Shown piece after piece: positions 8,095 through 18,243 of a stretch of 64,000 nucleotides of DNA (within the stretch, counting starts at the first letter, position 1; each line of letters begins with the position of its first letter). The stretch covers positions 1 to 64,000 of the forward strand of contig NZ_BMMS01000014.1 of the NCBI RefSeq assembly GCF_014646055.1, in the 5' to 3' direction. This DNA is from Wenjunlia tyrosinilytica (GTDB taxonomy: Bacteria; Actinomycetota; Actinomycetes; Streptomycetales; Streptomycetaceae). The notes under the pieces were generated by a model. It was not told the origin of the DNA. It saw nothing but the letters and a program-made list of their open reading frames with translations, and searched no databases. A program made the translations under genes and the position numbers.

Positions 8095-9720
8095 TCACCG
8101 CGCGCGGTGCAGTACCGCCTCCAGCACCTCGGTCAGCATCCGCTCGGGGTCCGCCGCCGCCCCCGGGGACCGCCAGGCGACGAACCCGTCGGGGCGCACC
8201 AGGACCGCGCCGTCTTCGCCCGTGCCGTGGATCTCGGACCAGTCGGCGCCGAGCTCGGGAACGAGGTCGAGGCCGTCGCCGACGCGGTAGCGGTCCAGCG
8301 GCACGGCCAGGCGGTCCGCGACCTGCCGGCCCGCGAGGTGCCAGGCCTGCCCGCCGGGGCCGCTGAGCAGGACGGGGGAGTTCTCGTAGAGGTCCAGCGT
8401 GGACATCCGCTCGCCGTCGCGGTGCACCCACATGTGCGGGGCCCGGCTGCCCGGCTCGGCGGTGACCCGGAAGCGCTCGGGCACCGTGGGGGTGCCGCGG
8501 TCCGCGCCGACGACCGAGCCGGAGGCGTACCGGTAGCCCAGGACCACGGGCATCATGTTGCGCTGCCTGCCGCTGCCCGAGGGAGCGTCGTATCCGGGGT
8601 GCCGGTGCTCGGCCGATCGTGCGGTGGCGCGGGCGCTCGTGGCCCTGGCCACGGGCTGCCGCTCCTCGCCGTACGTCTCGAGCAGCCCCGGGCCCGCCCA
8701 GCCCTCCAGGACGGCGGCGAGCTTCCACGCCAGGTTGTGCGCGTCCTGGATCCCGGTGTTCGAGCCGAACGCGCCCGTGGGGGACATCTCGTGGGCGGAG
8801 TCGCCGACGAGGAAGACCCTGCCCGCCGAGTACCGGTCCGCGACCCGCTCGGCCGCGTGCCACGGCGCCCTGCCGGTGACCTCCACCTCCATCTCGGGGG
8901 CTCCCACCGCGGCGCGGATGTGCCGTACGCACCGCTCGTCGGTGAAGTCCTCGAGCGTCTCCCCGCGGTCGGGGTGCCAGGGGATGTGGAAGACCCAGTG
9001 CTCGCGGTTGTCCACCGGCAGGAGCGTGCCCTCGCCCTCGGCGCCGGTCACGTAGCAGGCGATGAAGCGGCGGTCGCCGACCACGTCGGCCAGCCGCTTG
9101 GCCCGGAAGGTGACACTCACATTGTGGAAGAGGTCCCCCGGCCCGGACTGGCCGATGCCCAGACGCTCCCTCACGGGGCTGCGGGGACCGTCGGCGGCCA
9201 CGAGGTAGTCGGCGCGCACCGTACGGCACTCCTCGGTGCGCCGGTCGCGCACCACGGCGGTCACCCCGTCGCCGTCCTGTTCGAACGACATCAGCTCGGT
9301 GCCGAAACGCAGATCGGCGCCGAGGTCGCGGGCACACCGCAGCAGGACGGGCTCGAGGTCGTTCTGGCTGCACAGGCACCAGCTCGAGGGGCTGATCCGG
9401 GCGAGCGAGCCACCCGGGTCGATCTCCTTGAACAGCCACTCCTGGTTGGTCCCGGACAGCGTCTCGGCCTGCAGGATGCCGTGGTTGTGGGCCAGGACGG
9501 AGGCCGCCCGGCGGATCCCCGGCTCGGCGCCCGCCACCCGGTACAGCTCCATCGTGCGCACGTTGTTCCCGCGTCCGCGAGGGTGGTGCGAGGTGCCCGA
9601 GTGCTTCTCGACCAGCAGGGGGCGGATGCCCAGGCGCCCGAGGAACAGCGCGGAGGACAGGCCCACGAGTGAGCCGCCCGTGATGAGGACCGGTACCCGG
9701 TCGTCGACCTTGGGGTTCAT
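8095..9720 (-). CDS. FAD-dependent aromatic polyketide hydroxylase (WhiE ORFVIII type)
   Basis: Predicted flavin monooxygenase that hydroxylates the spore-pigment polyketide using NADPH and O2. The protein has 541 residues from the ATG at 9720. Upstream extension is possible but would run through non-coding-like sequence. Seen: a Rossmann start (VLITGGSLVGLSSALFLG, residues about 10-30), the DG motif (VAADGPRSPVRERLG) and the FAD-ribityl motif (VFLVGDSAHEMSPTGAFG). A C-terminal thioredoxin-like region of about 130 residues is also present, as in the PgaE/RdmE/TetX branch. It is divergent from the polyketide synthase genes, the arrangement known for whiE ORFVIII in S. coelicolor, where it has its own developmental promoter. 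Confidence 0.9.
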   Translation of the reverse strand: MNPKVDDRVPVLITGGSLVGLSSALFLGRLGIRPLLVEKHSGTSHHPRGRGNNVRTMELYRVAGAEPGIRRAASVLAHNHGILQAETLSGTNQEWLFKEIDPGGSLARISPSSWCLCSQNDLEPVLLRCARDLGADLRFGTELMSFEQDGDGVTAVVRDRRTEECRTVRADYLVAADGPRSPVRERLGIGQSGPGDLFHNVSVTFRAKRLADVVGDRRFIACYVTGAEGEGTLLPVDNREHWVFHIPWHPDRGETLEDFTDERCVRHIRAAVGAPEMEVEVTGRAPWHAAERVADRYSAGRVFLVGDSAHEMSPTGAFGSNTGIQDAHNLAWKLAAVLEGWAGPGLLETYGEERQPVARATSARATARSAEHRHPGYDAPSGSGRQRNMMPVVLGYRYASGSVVGADRGTPTVPERFRVTAEPGSRAPHMWVHRDGERMSTLDLYENSPVLLSGPGGQAWHLAGRQVADRLAVPLDRYRVGDGLDLVPELGADWSEIHGTGEDGAVLVRPDGFVAWRSPGAAADPERMLTEVLEAVLHRAR

Positions 9721-10027
9721 CGATTGCTCCAGCCCGTACGGGGATGCGGGGCGTGACCGGTCCCGCCAGGGACAGCGGCGGGACACGGTCAGCAACGTCC
9801 CCGATTCGCTCCTCTTTATCCACCTGTTCACCCATATGGACCGCAGCGCTCGCAGGCTTGGTGCGGCCGGGCCACGATCAGTGTCGGGCGTCGGTCCCGA
9901 TACCGTCCCAGCCGCCCGTGCGGACAGGACCCGTGGAAAGCGGGACCCGGCCCGCGGGATCCGGGACCGGGTAGTCCCCGGCCCTACTGGGGCCCAGGGG
10001 CCGTTCGCCCCCGAAGGAGGAGTGAAC
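9721..10027. promoter_or_regulatory. Divergent promoter region of the spore-pigment cluster
   Basis: This 307-nt gap separates the hydroxylase (minus) from the polyketide operon (plus), so it must hold both promoters. In S. coelicolor the matching pair is sporulation-controlled. The AT-richer patch at 9815-9840 is a likely site for the hydroxylase promoter. No sigma consensus could be fixed by eye. GGAGGAG precedes the first plus-strand gene. Confidence 0.55.
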
Positions 10028-11176
10028 ATGACCACCCTGTCCGAGATGCAGCAGTCGTCCGCCTACACCTCCAGGCTCCGCGTCGTGCTGATGCTTGACG
10101 TCCAGGAGGGCAAGGAACAGCGCTTCCTCGACGTCTACGAGCAGCTGCGCCACAGCGTGGCCTCAGTGCCGGGCCATGTCAGCGACCAGCTGTGCCAGTC
10201 GATCGAGGATCCCTCCCAGTGGCTGATCACCAGCGAGTGGGAGAGCGCCGCGCCGTTCCTGTCCTGGGTGAACAGCCCGGAGCACCGCGAGATGGTCAAG
10301 CCCATGCACGGATGCGTCAGTGACACACGGTCGCTGAGGTACACCGTGCTTCGCGAGACCACCACGTCCCCGTCCCCCAACGGGAACGGGCACTCCACGG
10401 CCGCGCGCGATCCTCAGGCCTCCGGGCAGAAGGGGATGCCGACGGCCGCTCCGGCCCGCGACGGCCTCGTGCGGCACGCCCTGACCTTCACGGTCACGCC
10501 CGGCAGCGAGCAGAAGGTCGCCGAGATCCTGGCCGGGTACACCTCCCCGGCGGCACGGGTCGACGCCATCACCCGGCTGTACCGGACATCGCTGTTCATG
10601 CACGGCAACCGCGTCGTGCGGGCGGTCGAGGTCATCGGCGACCTCGGGGCCGCGCTGCGGTACGTCGCCATGCAGCCCGAGGTCAGGGCGGTCGAGGAGG
10701 CGGTGAACCCCTATCTGGAGGAGGACCGCGACCTGGGCAACCCCGAGTCCGCACGCGGGTTCTTCTTCCGGGCGTCGCTGCCGGCCCGGCACCACCAGTC
10801 GCAGGACGGCCCGCTGCCCGAGGACGTGGACCGGGTGGCCCTGCTGTACCCGGCGCGGCCGGGGTGCGGTGAGGCGGTCGCGCGTCTGCTGGCCCGTCAG
10901 GACCAGCTCGCGTCAACGGACCCGGCGTTCCCGTTCGCGAGCAGCACCATCTTCCAGAGTGACGACAACGTTGTCAGAATGGTCGATCTCCGTGCCCCCC
11001 TGGAGCAGGAGCCCGCCATGGCGGTCGGGGTCGGCGGACCGCGCAAGGCAGCCATGCTCGCCCGGCTCATCGACCTCGGCGAGGACGGGGACCTGACCAG
11101 CGAGGACGGGCTCCGGCGATTCCTCGGCGACTGGCGGATGACCCTCGTCACCGACCGCCGGGCGCTGGACTCCTGA
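10028..11176 (+). CDS. Spore-pigment protein, SchA/CurD type with N-terminal monooxygenase-like domain (WhiE ORFI)
   Basis: The protein has 382 residues from an ATG with GGAGGAG 6 nt upstream. Residues 15-110 look like an antibiotic-biosynthesis monooxygenase (ferredoxin-like) fold. After a Pro/Ser linker, residues 145-380 match the SchA/CurD domain found only in spore-pigment-type clusters. It is first in a seven-gene operon. Family members are needed for pigment formation, but the reaction is not settled; an oxidative or cyclising auxiliary role is likely. Confidence 0.87.
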   Translation: MTTLSEMQQSSAYTSRLRVVLMLDVQEGKEQRFLDVYEQLRHSVASVPGHVSDQLCQSIEDPSQWLITSEWESAAPFLSWVNSPEHREMVKPMHGCVSDTRSLRYTVLRETTTSPSPNGNGHSTAARDPQASGQKGMPTAAPARDGLVRHALTFTVTPGSEQKVAEILAGYTSPAARVDAITRLYRTSLFMHGNRVVRAVEVIGDLGAALRYVAMQPEVRAVEEAVNPYLEEDRDLGNPESARGFFFRASLPARHHQSQDGPLPEDVDRVALLYPARPGCGEAVARLLARQDQLASTDPAFPFASSTIFQSDDNVVRMVDLRAPLEQEPAMAVGVGGPRKAAMLARLIDLGEDGDLTSEDGLRRFLGDWRMTLVTDRRALDS

Positions 11177-11234
11177 CCGCCCGTACGCCGGTCGCAGAGG
11201 CGGACCGCCGCAATGTCACTTGGAGGTGGCAACC

Positions 11235-11660
11235 ATGACCACGCACTCCCCACGCATCGTGGACCTCGCCGAGACCCCGCCCAACCGCAGGCGCGGCGGC
11301 GACCTTCGCGCCATGCTCACCCCCACCGCCGTGGGGGCCACCAGCGGCTTCATGGGCCTGGCCATCGTGCCGCCCGGTGAGCGCATCGGCGAGCACTACC
11401 ACCCGTACTCCGAGGAGTTCGTGTACGTGGTGTGCGGCCGGCTCGAGGTGGACCTGGACGGCGAACCCCACCCCCTGCGGCCCGAGCAGGGGCTGATGAT
11501 CCCGCCCTACATGCGCCACCGCTTCCGCAACACGGGGCGGACCGAGGTCCGCATGGTCTTCCACCTCGGCCCGCTGGCCCCGCGCCCGGAGCTCGGCCAC
11601 GTCGACACCGAGGACACCGCGCAGGCCGGGCCTCCCGAACCCGCGGGGGCGACGTCATGA
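11235..11660 (+). CDS. Cupin-fold polyketide cyclase-like protein (WhiE ORFII)
   Basis: The protein has 141 residues from the ATG at 11235 (TTGGAGGTGG site upstream). It has a single cupin with [15 protein letters not shown] (metal-binding His-His-Glu motif) and a later RHRFRNTG His. Homologues (SchB/CurC) sit in this position in all spore-pigment clusters and help ring formation or oxygenation. The stop overlaps the KS-alpha start as ATGA, indicating translational coupling. Confidence 0.87.
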   Translation: MTTHSPRIVDLAETPPNRRRGGDLRAMLTPTAVGATSGFMGLAIVPPGERIGEHYHPYSEEFVYVVCGRLEVDLDGEPHPLRPEQGLMIPPYMRHRFRNTGRTEVRMVFHLGPLAPRPELGHVDTEDTAQAGPPEPAGATS

Positions 11661-12925
11661 GGCGCCGAATAGCCGTCACCGGCCTCGGGATCGTGGCCCC
11701 GGGGGGCGTGGGAACACGCGCCTTCTGGGACATGCTCACCGCCGGCCGGACAGCGACCCGCGGCATCACCCTCTTCGATCCGGCGGGCTTCCGCTCGAGG
11801 ATCGCGGCCGAGGTCGACTTCGACCCCGCGGCCTGCGGCCTCGACGCCGAGCAGACCCGGCGCGCCGACCGGTATGTGCAGTTCGCCATGGTGGCCGCGG
11901 CCGAGGCCGTCGCCGACTCCGGCCTCGACCTCGACGTCAAGGACCCGTGGCGGATCGGGGTGTCCCTGGGCACGGCCGTCGGCGGGACCACCCGCCTGGA
12001 GCACGACTACACCGAGGTCAGCGACTCCGGTGAACGCTGGGACGTGGATCACCTGAAGGCGGGCCCCCACCTGCACCGGGCGTTCTCACCCAGCGCTCTG
12101 GCCTCCGAGGTGGCAGAGCTGACCGGCGCCCACGGCCCCGTGCAGACCGTCTCCACGGGCTGCACCTCCGGGCTCGACGCCATCGGGTACGCCTTCCAGG
12201 CCATCGAGGAGGACAAGGCCGACATCTTCATCGCCGGCGCCTCCGACTCCCCGATCTCCCCCATCACCGTGGCGTGCTTCGACGCCATCAAGGCGACCTC
12301 GCCGAACAACGACGACCCCGCCCATGCCTCCCGGCCCTTCGACGCCGACCGGGACGGATTCGTCATGGGAGAGGGCGGCGCGGTGCTCGTGCTGGAGGAA
12401 CTGGAGCACGCCCGCAACCGAGGTGCCCGTATCTACTGCGAGATCGGCGGCTTCGCCACCTTCGGCAACGCCTACCACATGACCGGTCTGACCCGTGAGG
12501 GCCTGGAGATGTCCCATGCGATCGACCGTGCGCTGGAGCACGCCCGGGTCCACGGCAGCGACATCGACTACGTCAACGCGCACGGCTCCGGCACCCAGCA
12601 GAACGACCGCCACGAGACCGCGGCGGTCAAGCGGTCGCTGGGCGCCCACGCGTACGCCACCCCCATGAGCTCGATCAAGTCGATGGTGGGGCACTCGCTG
12701 GGCGCGATCGGAGCGATAGAGGTCGTGGCGTGCAGCCTGGCCCTGGCCGAGGGCGTGGTGCCGCCGACCGCGAACTACGAGACCCCGGACCCTGAGTGCG
12801 ACCTCGACTACGTCCCGCGGACCGCCCGCTCCATGCGGCTGCGCAACGTCCTTTCGGTCGGCAGCGGGTTCGGCGGGTTCCAGTCCGCGGTCGTGCTCAG
12901 CCGCGCAGGCGGGAGTACACGATGA
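11657..12925 (+). CDS. Ketosynthase alpha subunit, type II PKS (WhiE ORFIII)
   Basis: Condenses malonyl units on the ACP as a heterodimer with the next gene product. The protein has 422 residues. Catalytic triad visible: Cys169 in [11 protein letters not shown], His309 in VNAHGSGT, His346 in [10 protein letters not shown]. The start ATG overlaps the cupin stop, and its own stop overlaps the KS-beta start (ATGA both times), which fits 1:1 production of the two subunits. The operon context gives the spore-pigment assignment. Confidence 0.95.
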   Translation: MRRRIAVTGLGIVAPGGVGTRAFWDMLTAGRTATRGITLFDPAGFRSRIAAEVDFDPAACGLDAEQTRRADRYVQFAMVAAAEAVADSGLDLDVKDPWRIGVSLGTAVGGTTRLEHDYTEVSDSGERWDVDHLKAGPHLHRAFSPSALASEVAELTGAHGPVQTVSTGCTSGLDAIGYAFQAIEEDKADIFIAGASDSPISPITVACFDAIKATSPNNDDPAHASRPFDADRDGFVMGEGGAVLVLEELEHARNRGARIYCEIGGFATFGNAYHMTGLTREGLEMSHAIDRALEHARVHGSDIDYVNAHGSGTQQNDRHETAAVKRSLGAHAYATPMSSIKSMVGHSLGAIGAIEVVACSLALAEGVVPPTANYETPDPECDLDYVPRTARSMRLRNVLSVGSGFGGFQSAVVLSRAGGSTR

Positions 12926-14166
12926 GTGCACACAAGCGCCGGCGTGCGGTCGTCACGGGTCTCGGCGTGATCGCGCCGAACGGTGTCGGCACGGACGCCT
13001 TCTGGAAGGCGACCAAGGAGGGGATCGGCGTCCTGGACCTGATCTCCCGCGAAGGGTGCCGGCACCTGCCGCTGCGGGTCGCCGGAGAGGTCCGGGGATT
13101 CGATCCCACGACGATGGTCGAGGAGCGCTTCGTCGTCCAGACCGACCGGTTCACGCACTTCGCCATGGCGGCGGCCGGACTCGCGCTCAAGGACGCCGAG
13201 TTCGACATCGCAGACCGCTCCGCGTTCGGCGTGGGCGTGGTCACCGCGTCCGGTTCCGGCGGTGGCGAGTTCGGCCAGCGGGAACTTCAGCGCCTGTGGG
13301 GACAGGGACCTTCCTTCGTCGGCCCCTACCAGTCCATCGCCTGGTTCTACGCCGCCAGCACCGGCCAGATCTCCATCCGCGGCGGCTTCAAGGGCCCCTG
13401 CGGTGTCGTGTGCAGTGACGAGGCCGGCGGCCTGGACGCCCTCGCCCACGCCTGCCGCGGCATCAGGGGCGGGACCCACGCCGTCGTCGTGGGCTCCGCC
13501 GAAGCGCCCCTTGCCCCCTACTCCATGGTCTGCCAGCTCGGCTACCCCGAGGTGAGCCTCGCCGACGACCCGGAACGGGCCTACCTGCCGTTCACCGCCG
13601 ACGCCCGCGGATTCGTCCCGGCCGAGGGCGGCGCGATGCTCATGGTCGAGGAGGAGTCGGCCGCCCGGCGCCGAGGCGCCAGGGACCGGGCCCTCCTGGC
13701 CGGACACGCCGCCACCTTCACCGGCACCTCCGGCTGGGAGAAGTCCCGTCAGGGGCTCGCCCACGCGATCCGAGGCGCCCTGGAGGAGGCGCGGTGCGCA
13801 CCCGAGGAGATCGACGTGGTCTTCGCCGACGCCCTCGGCGTGCCCGAGGCGGACCGCGCCGAGGCGCTGGCCATCGCCGACGCGCTGGGCCCCCACGCCG
13901 CCCGCGTCCCGGTGACCGCGCCCAAGGCCGGCATCGGCCGGGCGTACTGCGGCGCACCCATGCTGGACTGCGCCGCCGCCGTGCTCGCCATGGAACACGA
14001 CGTCGTCCCGCCCACGCCGAACGTCACCGAGGTCTGCTACGACCTCGACCTCGTGACCGGCTGCGCCCGCTCCGCCGAACTGCGCACCGCCCTGGTGCTC
14101 AGTCGAGGGCTGATGGGCTCCAACTCCGCGCTGGTGCTGCGCCGCGGCACCGCCGAGCCTTCGTGA
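12922..14166 (+). CDS. Ketosynthase beta / chain length factor (WhiE ORFIV)
   Basis: The protein has 414 residues, homologous to the alpha subunit along its length, but the active-site cysteine is replaced. Aligning the GP..GGLDA segment puts Glu167 at that place ([12 protein letters not shown]). Most antibiotic clusters have Gln there, so Glu is a notable variant. The C-terminal second His motif is also lost ([14 protein letters not shown]). It sets chain length and supports starter formation by malonyl decarboxylation. Translationally coupled to KS-alpha. Confidence 0.94.
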   Translation: MSAHKRRRAVVTGLGVIAPNGVGTDAFWKATKEGIGVLDLISREGCRHLPLRVAGEVRGFDPTTMVEERFVVQTDRFTHFAMAAAGLALKDAEFDIADRSAFGVGVVTASGSGGGEFGQRELQRLWGQGPSFVGPYQSIAWFYAASTGQISIRGGFKGPCGVVCSDEAGGLDALAHACRGIRGGTHAVVVGSAEAPLAPYSMVCQLGYPEVSLADDPERAYLPFTADARGFVPAEGGAMLMVEEESAARRRGARDRALLAGHAATFTGTSGWEKSRQGLAHAIRGALEEARCAPEEIDVVFADALGVPEADRAEALAIADALGPHAARVPVTAPKAGIGRAYCGAPMLDCAAAVLAMEHDVVPPTPNVTEVCYDLDLVTGCARSAELRTALVLSRGLMGSNSALVLRRGTAEPS

Positions 14167-14178
14167 CCGACCGCTCCG

Positions 14179-14200
14179 GGGCCGGTGACGGCACCGGCCC
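14179..14200 (+). promoter_or_regulatory. Intercistronic hairpin between KS-beta and ACP
   Basis: GGGCCGGTG-ACGG-CACCGGCCC is a perfect 9-bp stem with a 4-nt loop, ending 27 nt before the ACP start. Placed inside an otherwise tightly coupled operon, it may stabilise the downstream mRNA or act as a partial terminator. Confidence 0.5.
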
Positions 14201-14227
14201 GGTCGTCCAGTAGAAGGAGTAATCGCC

Positions 14228-14972
<745 letters not shown>

Positions 14973-15012
14973 CCCGTCCCCGTCAGGCCCCGACCAGGAA
15001 GGTAGGTGGCGT

Positions 15013-15345
15013 ATGCACCGCGCTCTGATCGTCGCCCGTATGAAACCGCAGTCCACGGACGACATCGCCGAGATCTTCGCGGCCTCCGATCGCGGCGAGC
15101 TGCCGCACCTGATCGGGGTCACGGGCCGCAGCCTGTTCCACTTCGGCGACGACCTGTATCTGCACCTGATCGAGGCGGACCAGCCGCCCGGTCCCGCGGT
15201 GGCGAGGCTGGCCCGCCACCCGGAGTTCCAGGAGGTCAGCGACAGGCTGTCCGCATATGTGCGGGCCTACGACCCGCAGACGTGGCGGGAGCCGAAGGAC
15301 GCCATGGCCCGTGAGTTCTACCGGTGGGAGCGCGACGGGGCGTGA
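15013..15345 (+). CDS. Polyketide cyclase, TcmI family (WhiE ORFVII)
   Basis: The protein has 110 residues forming a ferredoxin-like alpha-beta barrel domain (HRALIVARMKPQ, FHFGDDLYLHLIEAD, FYRWE end). TcmI-type proteins close later rings of aromatic polyketides. It is the last gene of the operon. GGAAGGTAGG upstream is the probable ribosome site. A strong hairpin follows. Confidence 0.92.
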   Translation: MHRALIVARMKPQSTDDIAEIFAASDRGELPHLIGVTGRSLFHFGDDLYLHLIEADQPPGPAVARLARHPEFQEVSDRLSAYVRAYDPQTWREPKDAMAREFYRWERDGA

Positions 15346-15415
15346 CTCGCGGCCCTTGCTCGGCCCTGGCAGGCACGACGCGGGGCACGGCGTGGGCCAC
15401 GCACGGCGCACGCGA

Positions 15416-15459
15416 GACGGCCGCCGCCGGCACCCGGGAGGGTGCCGGCGGCGGCCGTC
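15416..15459. terminator. Strong bidirectional terminator hairpin
   Basis: A 20-bp perfect stem (arm GACGGCCGCCGCCGGCACCC) with a 4-nt loop lies between the end of the pigment operon and the convergent methyltransferase gene. It probably serves both transcripts. Confidence 0.8.
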
Positions 15460-15517
15460 CCAGTCGTTGTCCTTTGTCTCAGCCGTTTCTCGGGGGACAG
15501 CGTCGGTGTGCTCGCCG

Positions 15518-16561
15518 TCAGTGGTCGTTGTCCGGGGGGACCATGCTGTCGAACGCGTGCAGGTAGGCATTGACGGGACGTACGTCGCCGACCAGCAGAC
15601 CCGCCTGGGTCATCCGGGTGATCAGACTCTCCTTGGAGTGCTTCCTGCCCCCGACGTTGAGGAGCAGCAGCAGATCCATGGCCGTGGTGAACTTCATCGA
15701 CGGGCTGTCGTCGACGAGGTTCTCGATGACCACGACCCGGGCGCCCGGGCGAGCGGCCGCCACCACGTTGTTGAGTGTCCTGCGTGTGCTGTCGTCGTCC
15801 CACTCCAGGACGTTCTTGATGACGTACATGTCGGCATGGACGGGAACCTTGTCGCGGCAGTCGCCGGGGACGAGGTGGACCCGTGGGGCGAGCGGCCCGC
15901 CGTCCCGCAGTCTGGGATCCGCGTTCGCCACCACCTTGGGCAGGTCGAGCAGGGATCCGCGCAGCGTGGGGTACTTCTCCAGAAGGCCGGCGAGTACATG
16001 GCCCTGGCCGCCCCCGATGTCGACGACGGTCGAGACTCCCGTGAGGTCGAGGAACTCGGCGATGTCCAGCGCGGACTGCATGCTCGACTGGGTCATGGCC
16101 TTGTCGAACACCCGGGCGGACTCGATGGCGTCGTCGTGGAGGTAGTCGAAGAAGTCCTTGCCGTACAGGTCGTGGAAGACATGCGTACCGGCCCGGACCG
16201 CCTCGTCCAGGCGCGGCCAGGCGTCCCAGGTCCACGGCTCCGTGCACCACAGGGTGATGTAGCGCAGGCTGTCGGGGGTGTCCTCGGCGAGCAGCCGGGA
16301 CATCTCCGTGTGCGTGTACCGGTCGTCCTCGGTCATGGCGAAGACCCCGTAGCAGGTCAGGGCACGCATCAGGCGGTCCAGTGACCGCGGATCGCTGTTC
16401 ACCGCCGCCGCCAGTTCCTTGGCGGTCGCGGGGGTCTCGCCGAGGGCGTCGGCGACTCCGAGCCTGGCCGCGGCGCGCAGGGCCGCCGCGCCCGCGGCAC
16501 CGAACACCAGCTCACGCAGCCGCATCGCCGCCTGCATGGAAGGGATGGGTGTGGTGGTCAT
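15518..16561 (-). CDS. SAM-dependent O-methyltransferase (AdoMet_MT2/DnrK-like)
   Basis: The protein has 347 residues. The N-terminal half is a dimerisation winged-helix (LRLRELVFGAAGAAALRAAARLG region). The C-terminal half is a class I fold with SAM loop VVDIGGGQGHVLAGLL and LLDLPKVV. Where classical members have LHDWDDE with a catalytic His, this protein reads NVLEWDDD. The general base is therefore missing, as in some anthracycline-type methyltransferases (DnrK/RdmB). It is convergent to the pigment genes behind a shared terminator. It may methylate the pigment, but it could serve another metabolite. Confidence 0.82.
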   Translation of the reverse strand: MTTTPIPSMQAAMRLRELVFGAAGAAALRAAARLGVADALGETPATAKELAAAVNSDPRSLDRLMRALTCYGVFAMTEDDRYTHTEMSRLLAEDTPDSLRYITLWCTEPWTWDAWPRLDEAVRAGTHVFHDLYGKDFFDYLHDDAIESARVFDKAMTQSSMQSALDIAEFLDLTGVSTVVDIGGGQGHVLAGLLEKYPTLRGSLLDLPKVVANADPRLRDGGPLAPRVHLVPGDCRDKVPVHADMYVIKNVLEWDDDSTRRTLNNVVAAARPGARVVVIENLVDDSPSMKFTTAMDLLLLLNVGGRKHSKESLITRMTQAGLLVGDVRPVNAYLHAFDSMVPPDNDH

Positions 16562-16643
16562 GGCGCCACCTTTCTCCTGGTGAAGTGTTGCCGTGCCGGC
16601 GCGGACCGGGAGCGTTCACGCCCCTCGCGCATTGCCAATCGGG

Positions 16644-17717
16644 TCAGCACTGGCCGGCCTCCTTGGAGACCCAGCACAGGTTTCCGCCGAAGGTGTTGCC
16701 GGTCCCCGTGTCCAGGTGGGCGATGTCGACGGGACCATTGCCCAGGACGACGTTGTCCTTGACGCTGTTGCCGACGTTGACCGGGCCCACGAAGCTGTGG
16801 AAGAGCACGATGCCGCCGGACAGGGGGGATTCACCGACGTTGCCGCGCACCCGGTTCGCCGTCACGACGGAGTCCTCGGCGCCGGTGAGGAGGATTCCGG
16901 TGCCCTGGATGTAGTCCAGGCGGGGGGTCTTCGGGCAGAACTTGTTGTTCGCGATCACCTGGTTGCGTCGGATGGTGATCTTGCCGGAGGCGGGCTTGTT
17001 CTCGTCGCTCACCACGAACATGCCGCCGCAGTTGCCCGTCATCAGGTTGTGCTCGACCGTGGCGTTCCTGGCCCGGCGGATCACGACGCCGATCCGGTTG
17101 CCCGACAGGCGGTTGCCCCTGATCACGGCGCCCTTGGTGTCGATGGCCCCGCCCTCGTGCGCGATCGAGTTCGCGATGAAGATGCCCGCCTGGCCGTTGT
17201 CGCGCGCGATGTTGCCACGCAGGTCGGGGCGGGTCGACTTCTCCTGGCTGAAGCCGTAGTAGCCGTTGTCGCGCATCACCACGTCGCTGACGCGCATCCG
17301 GTCGGTCTCCGAGCCGGCGATCCCGTTCCTCTCGAAGCCGGAGACGGTCAGGGACTCGACGGCCGCACGGCTGACGTCGGCCTTGTCCGTGCCGGTGACG
17401 CAGATACCGTTGCCGCCCTTCGCGCAGGCGTTCGCGGACGCGAGCGGTGAGTCCTTCGGCGGCGGGGAGACCACGGTCTTCGGGCCGGACCCGCGCAGGG
17501 TCACCCGGGAAACGGTGATCTCGACGCTCTCCCGGTAGGTGCCGGGCAGCACCACCACCGTGTCTCCGGGCTTCGCGGCATCGACCGCTTTCTGGATCGA
17601 TTCCCCCGGGTGGACCACATGGCGCTGCGCGGCGGCGTGGGCCGGTGGCGCGGCGCCCAGGCTCAGCAGCACTACTGCGGTGGCGCCCGCGAGGCACGGA
17701 AGCTGACGTGGCGGCAT
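16644..17717 (-). CDS. Secreted right-handed parallel beta-helix protein
   Basis: The protein has 357 residues with a signal peptide (residues 1-29, AHAAAQ). The body begins with a NosD/pectate-lyase-like entry (SIQKAVDAAKPGDTVVVLPGTY) and continues with many short GN/NxxxGNxxG coils (IRGNRLSGNRIGVVIR, TGNCGGMFVV). Such folds occur in polysaccharide lyases and in non-enzymatic surface proteins. No lyase active site could be picked out. Four cysteines may form disulphides. The gene starts 82 nt downstream of the methyltransferase start and may be read separately. Confidence 0.85.
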   Translation of the reverse strand: MPPRQLPCLAGATAVVLLSLGAAPPAHAAAQRHVVHPGESIQKAVDAAKPGDTVVVLPGTYRESVEITVSRVTLRGSGPKTVVSPPPKDSPLASANACAKGGNGICVTGTDKADVSRAAVESLTVSGFERNGIAGSETDRMRVSDVVMRDNGYYGFSQEKSTRPDLRGNIARDNGQAGIFIANSIAHEGGAIDTKGAVIRGNRLSGNRIGVVIRRARNATVEHNLMTGNCGGMFVVSDENKPASGKITIRRNQVIANNKFCPKTPRLDYIQGTGILLTGAEDSVVTANRVRGNVGESPLSGGIVLFHSFVGPVNVGNSVKDNVVLGNGPVDIAHLDTGTGNTFGGNLCWVSKEAGQC

Positions 17718-18168
17718 GTGCCGTTACCTGCCTTCCCAAGAAGCCGGCGCAGCGCTCGCTCGAGCGGTCGGCCGGATCGGAGTCCCTCGGCGGTACTCTG
17801 CGCAACGTGTCGGCTGCGAGCCGTGGCCGCCGACTTGAAGCTATGGGCGATCACCACCTCCCGCCACTTGTGATCCGCCGCTCGATGGATACGCACCACA
17901 CGTTCGAAAAGCGGTTACGCGTTCGGGTGAGTCGCATCGAGTGGGGCCCGCACCGGGTGATGATTGAAGTGCTGCGCGCACCGCACAGCCGCTCTGATCG
18001 GGGCCCGTCATCCGGCCACCGCGCCGTCCCTGCGCCGCACCCCGGAAGGAACGGTGGAGTTCGAGCTCTGCACCGACACCCTCGCCGACGCGCAGGACTG
18101 CCTGCGTATGGGCGGCAGGTCGCAGGGGCCACGGGGTGGCGGGGTGAGCCGTACGGGGGTGGTGTCCC
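17718..18168. other. Intergenic region, possible decayed coding remnant
   Basis: No intact gene was found. Short pieces with coding-like composition occur on the plus strand around 17880-18110 in two different frames (FEKRLRVRVSRIEW, then GTVEFELCTDTLADAQDC). They may be the remains of one small gene with a frameshift. They match no family I recognise. The promoter of the beta-helix gene must lie near 17720-17800. Confidence 0.3.
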
Positions 18169-18224
18169 GAGTCCTGAGTCCTGAGTCCTGAGTCCTGAGT
18201 CCTGAGTCCTGAGTCCTGAGTCCT
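18169..18224. repeat. Eight perfect tandem heptamers GAGTCCT
   Basis: Eight exact head-to-tail copies of GAGTCCT fill 56 nt. They end 19 nt from the stop codon of the minus-strand ABC ATPase, so they lie in its 3' end region. Seven is not a multiple of three, so copy-number change would shift any reading frame crossing it. No gene crosses it here. Confidence 0.9.
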
Positions 18225-18243
18225 GGTCCGGGCCTCGTCGCGC

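Noticed and set aside
7756..9672. A 638-residue plus-strand frame
   Set aside because: It lies antisense to the rhomboid and FAD hydroxylase genes, both of which have full family motifs.
10964..10975. Another GACAACGTTGTC palindrome
   Set aside because: It is inside the coding sequence of the SchA/CurD-type gene (codons for D-N-V-V); a regulatory role is not supported. A further copy near 29713 is also inside a gene.
17645..18184. A 179-residue plus-strand frame
   Set aside because: No ribosome site, mixed codon bias, and its end consists of the approach to the heptamer repeat. At most it contains a decayed fragment, noted under the intergenic entry.
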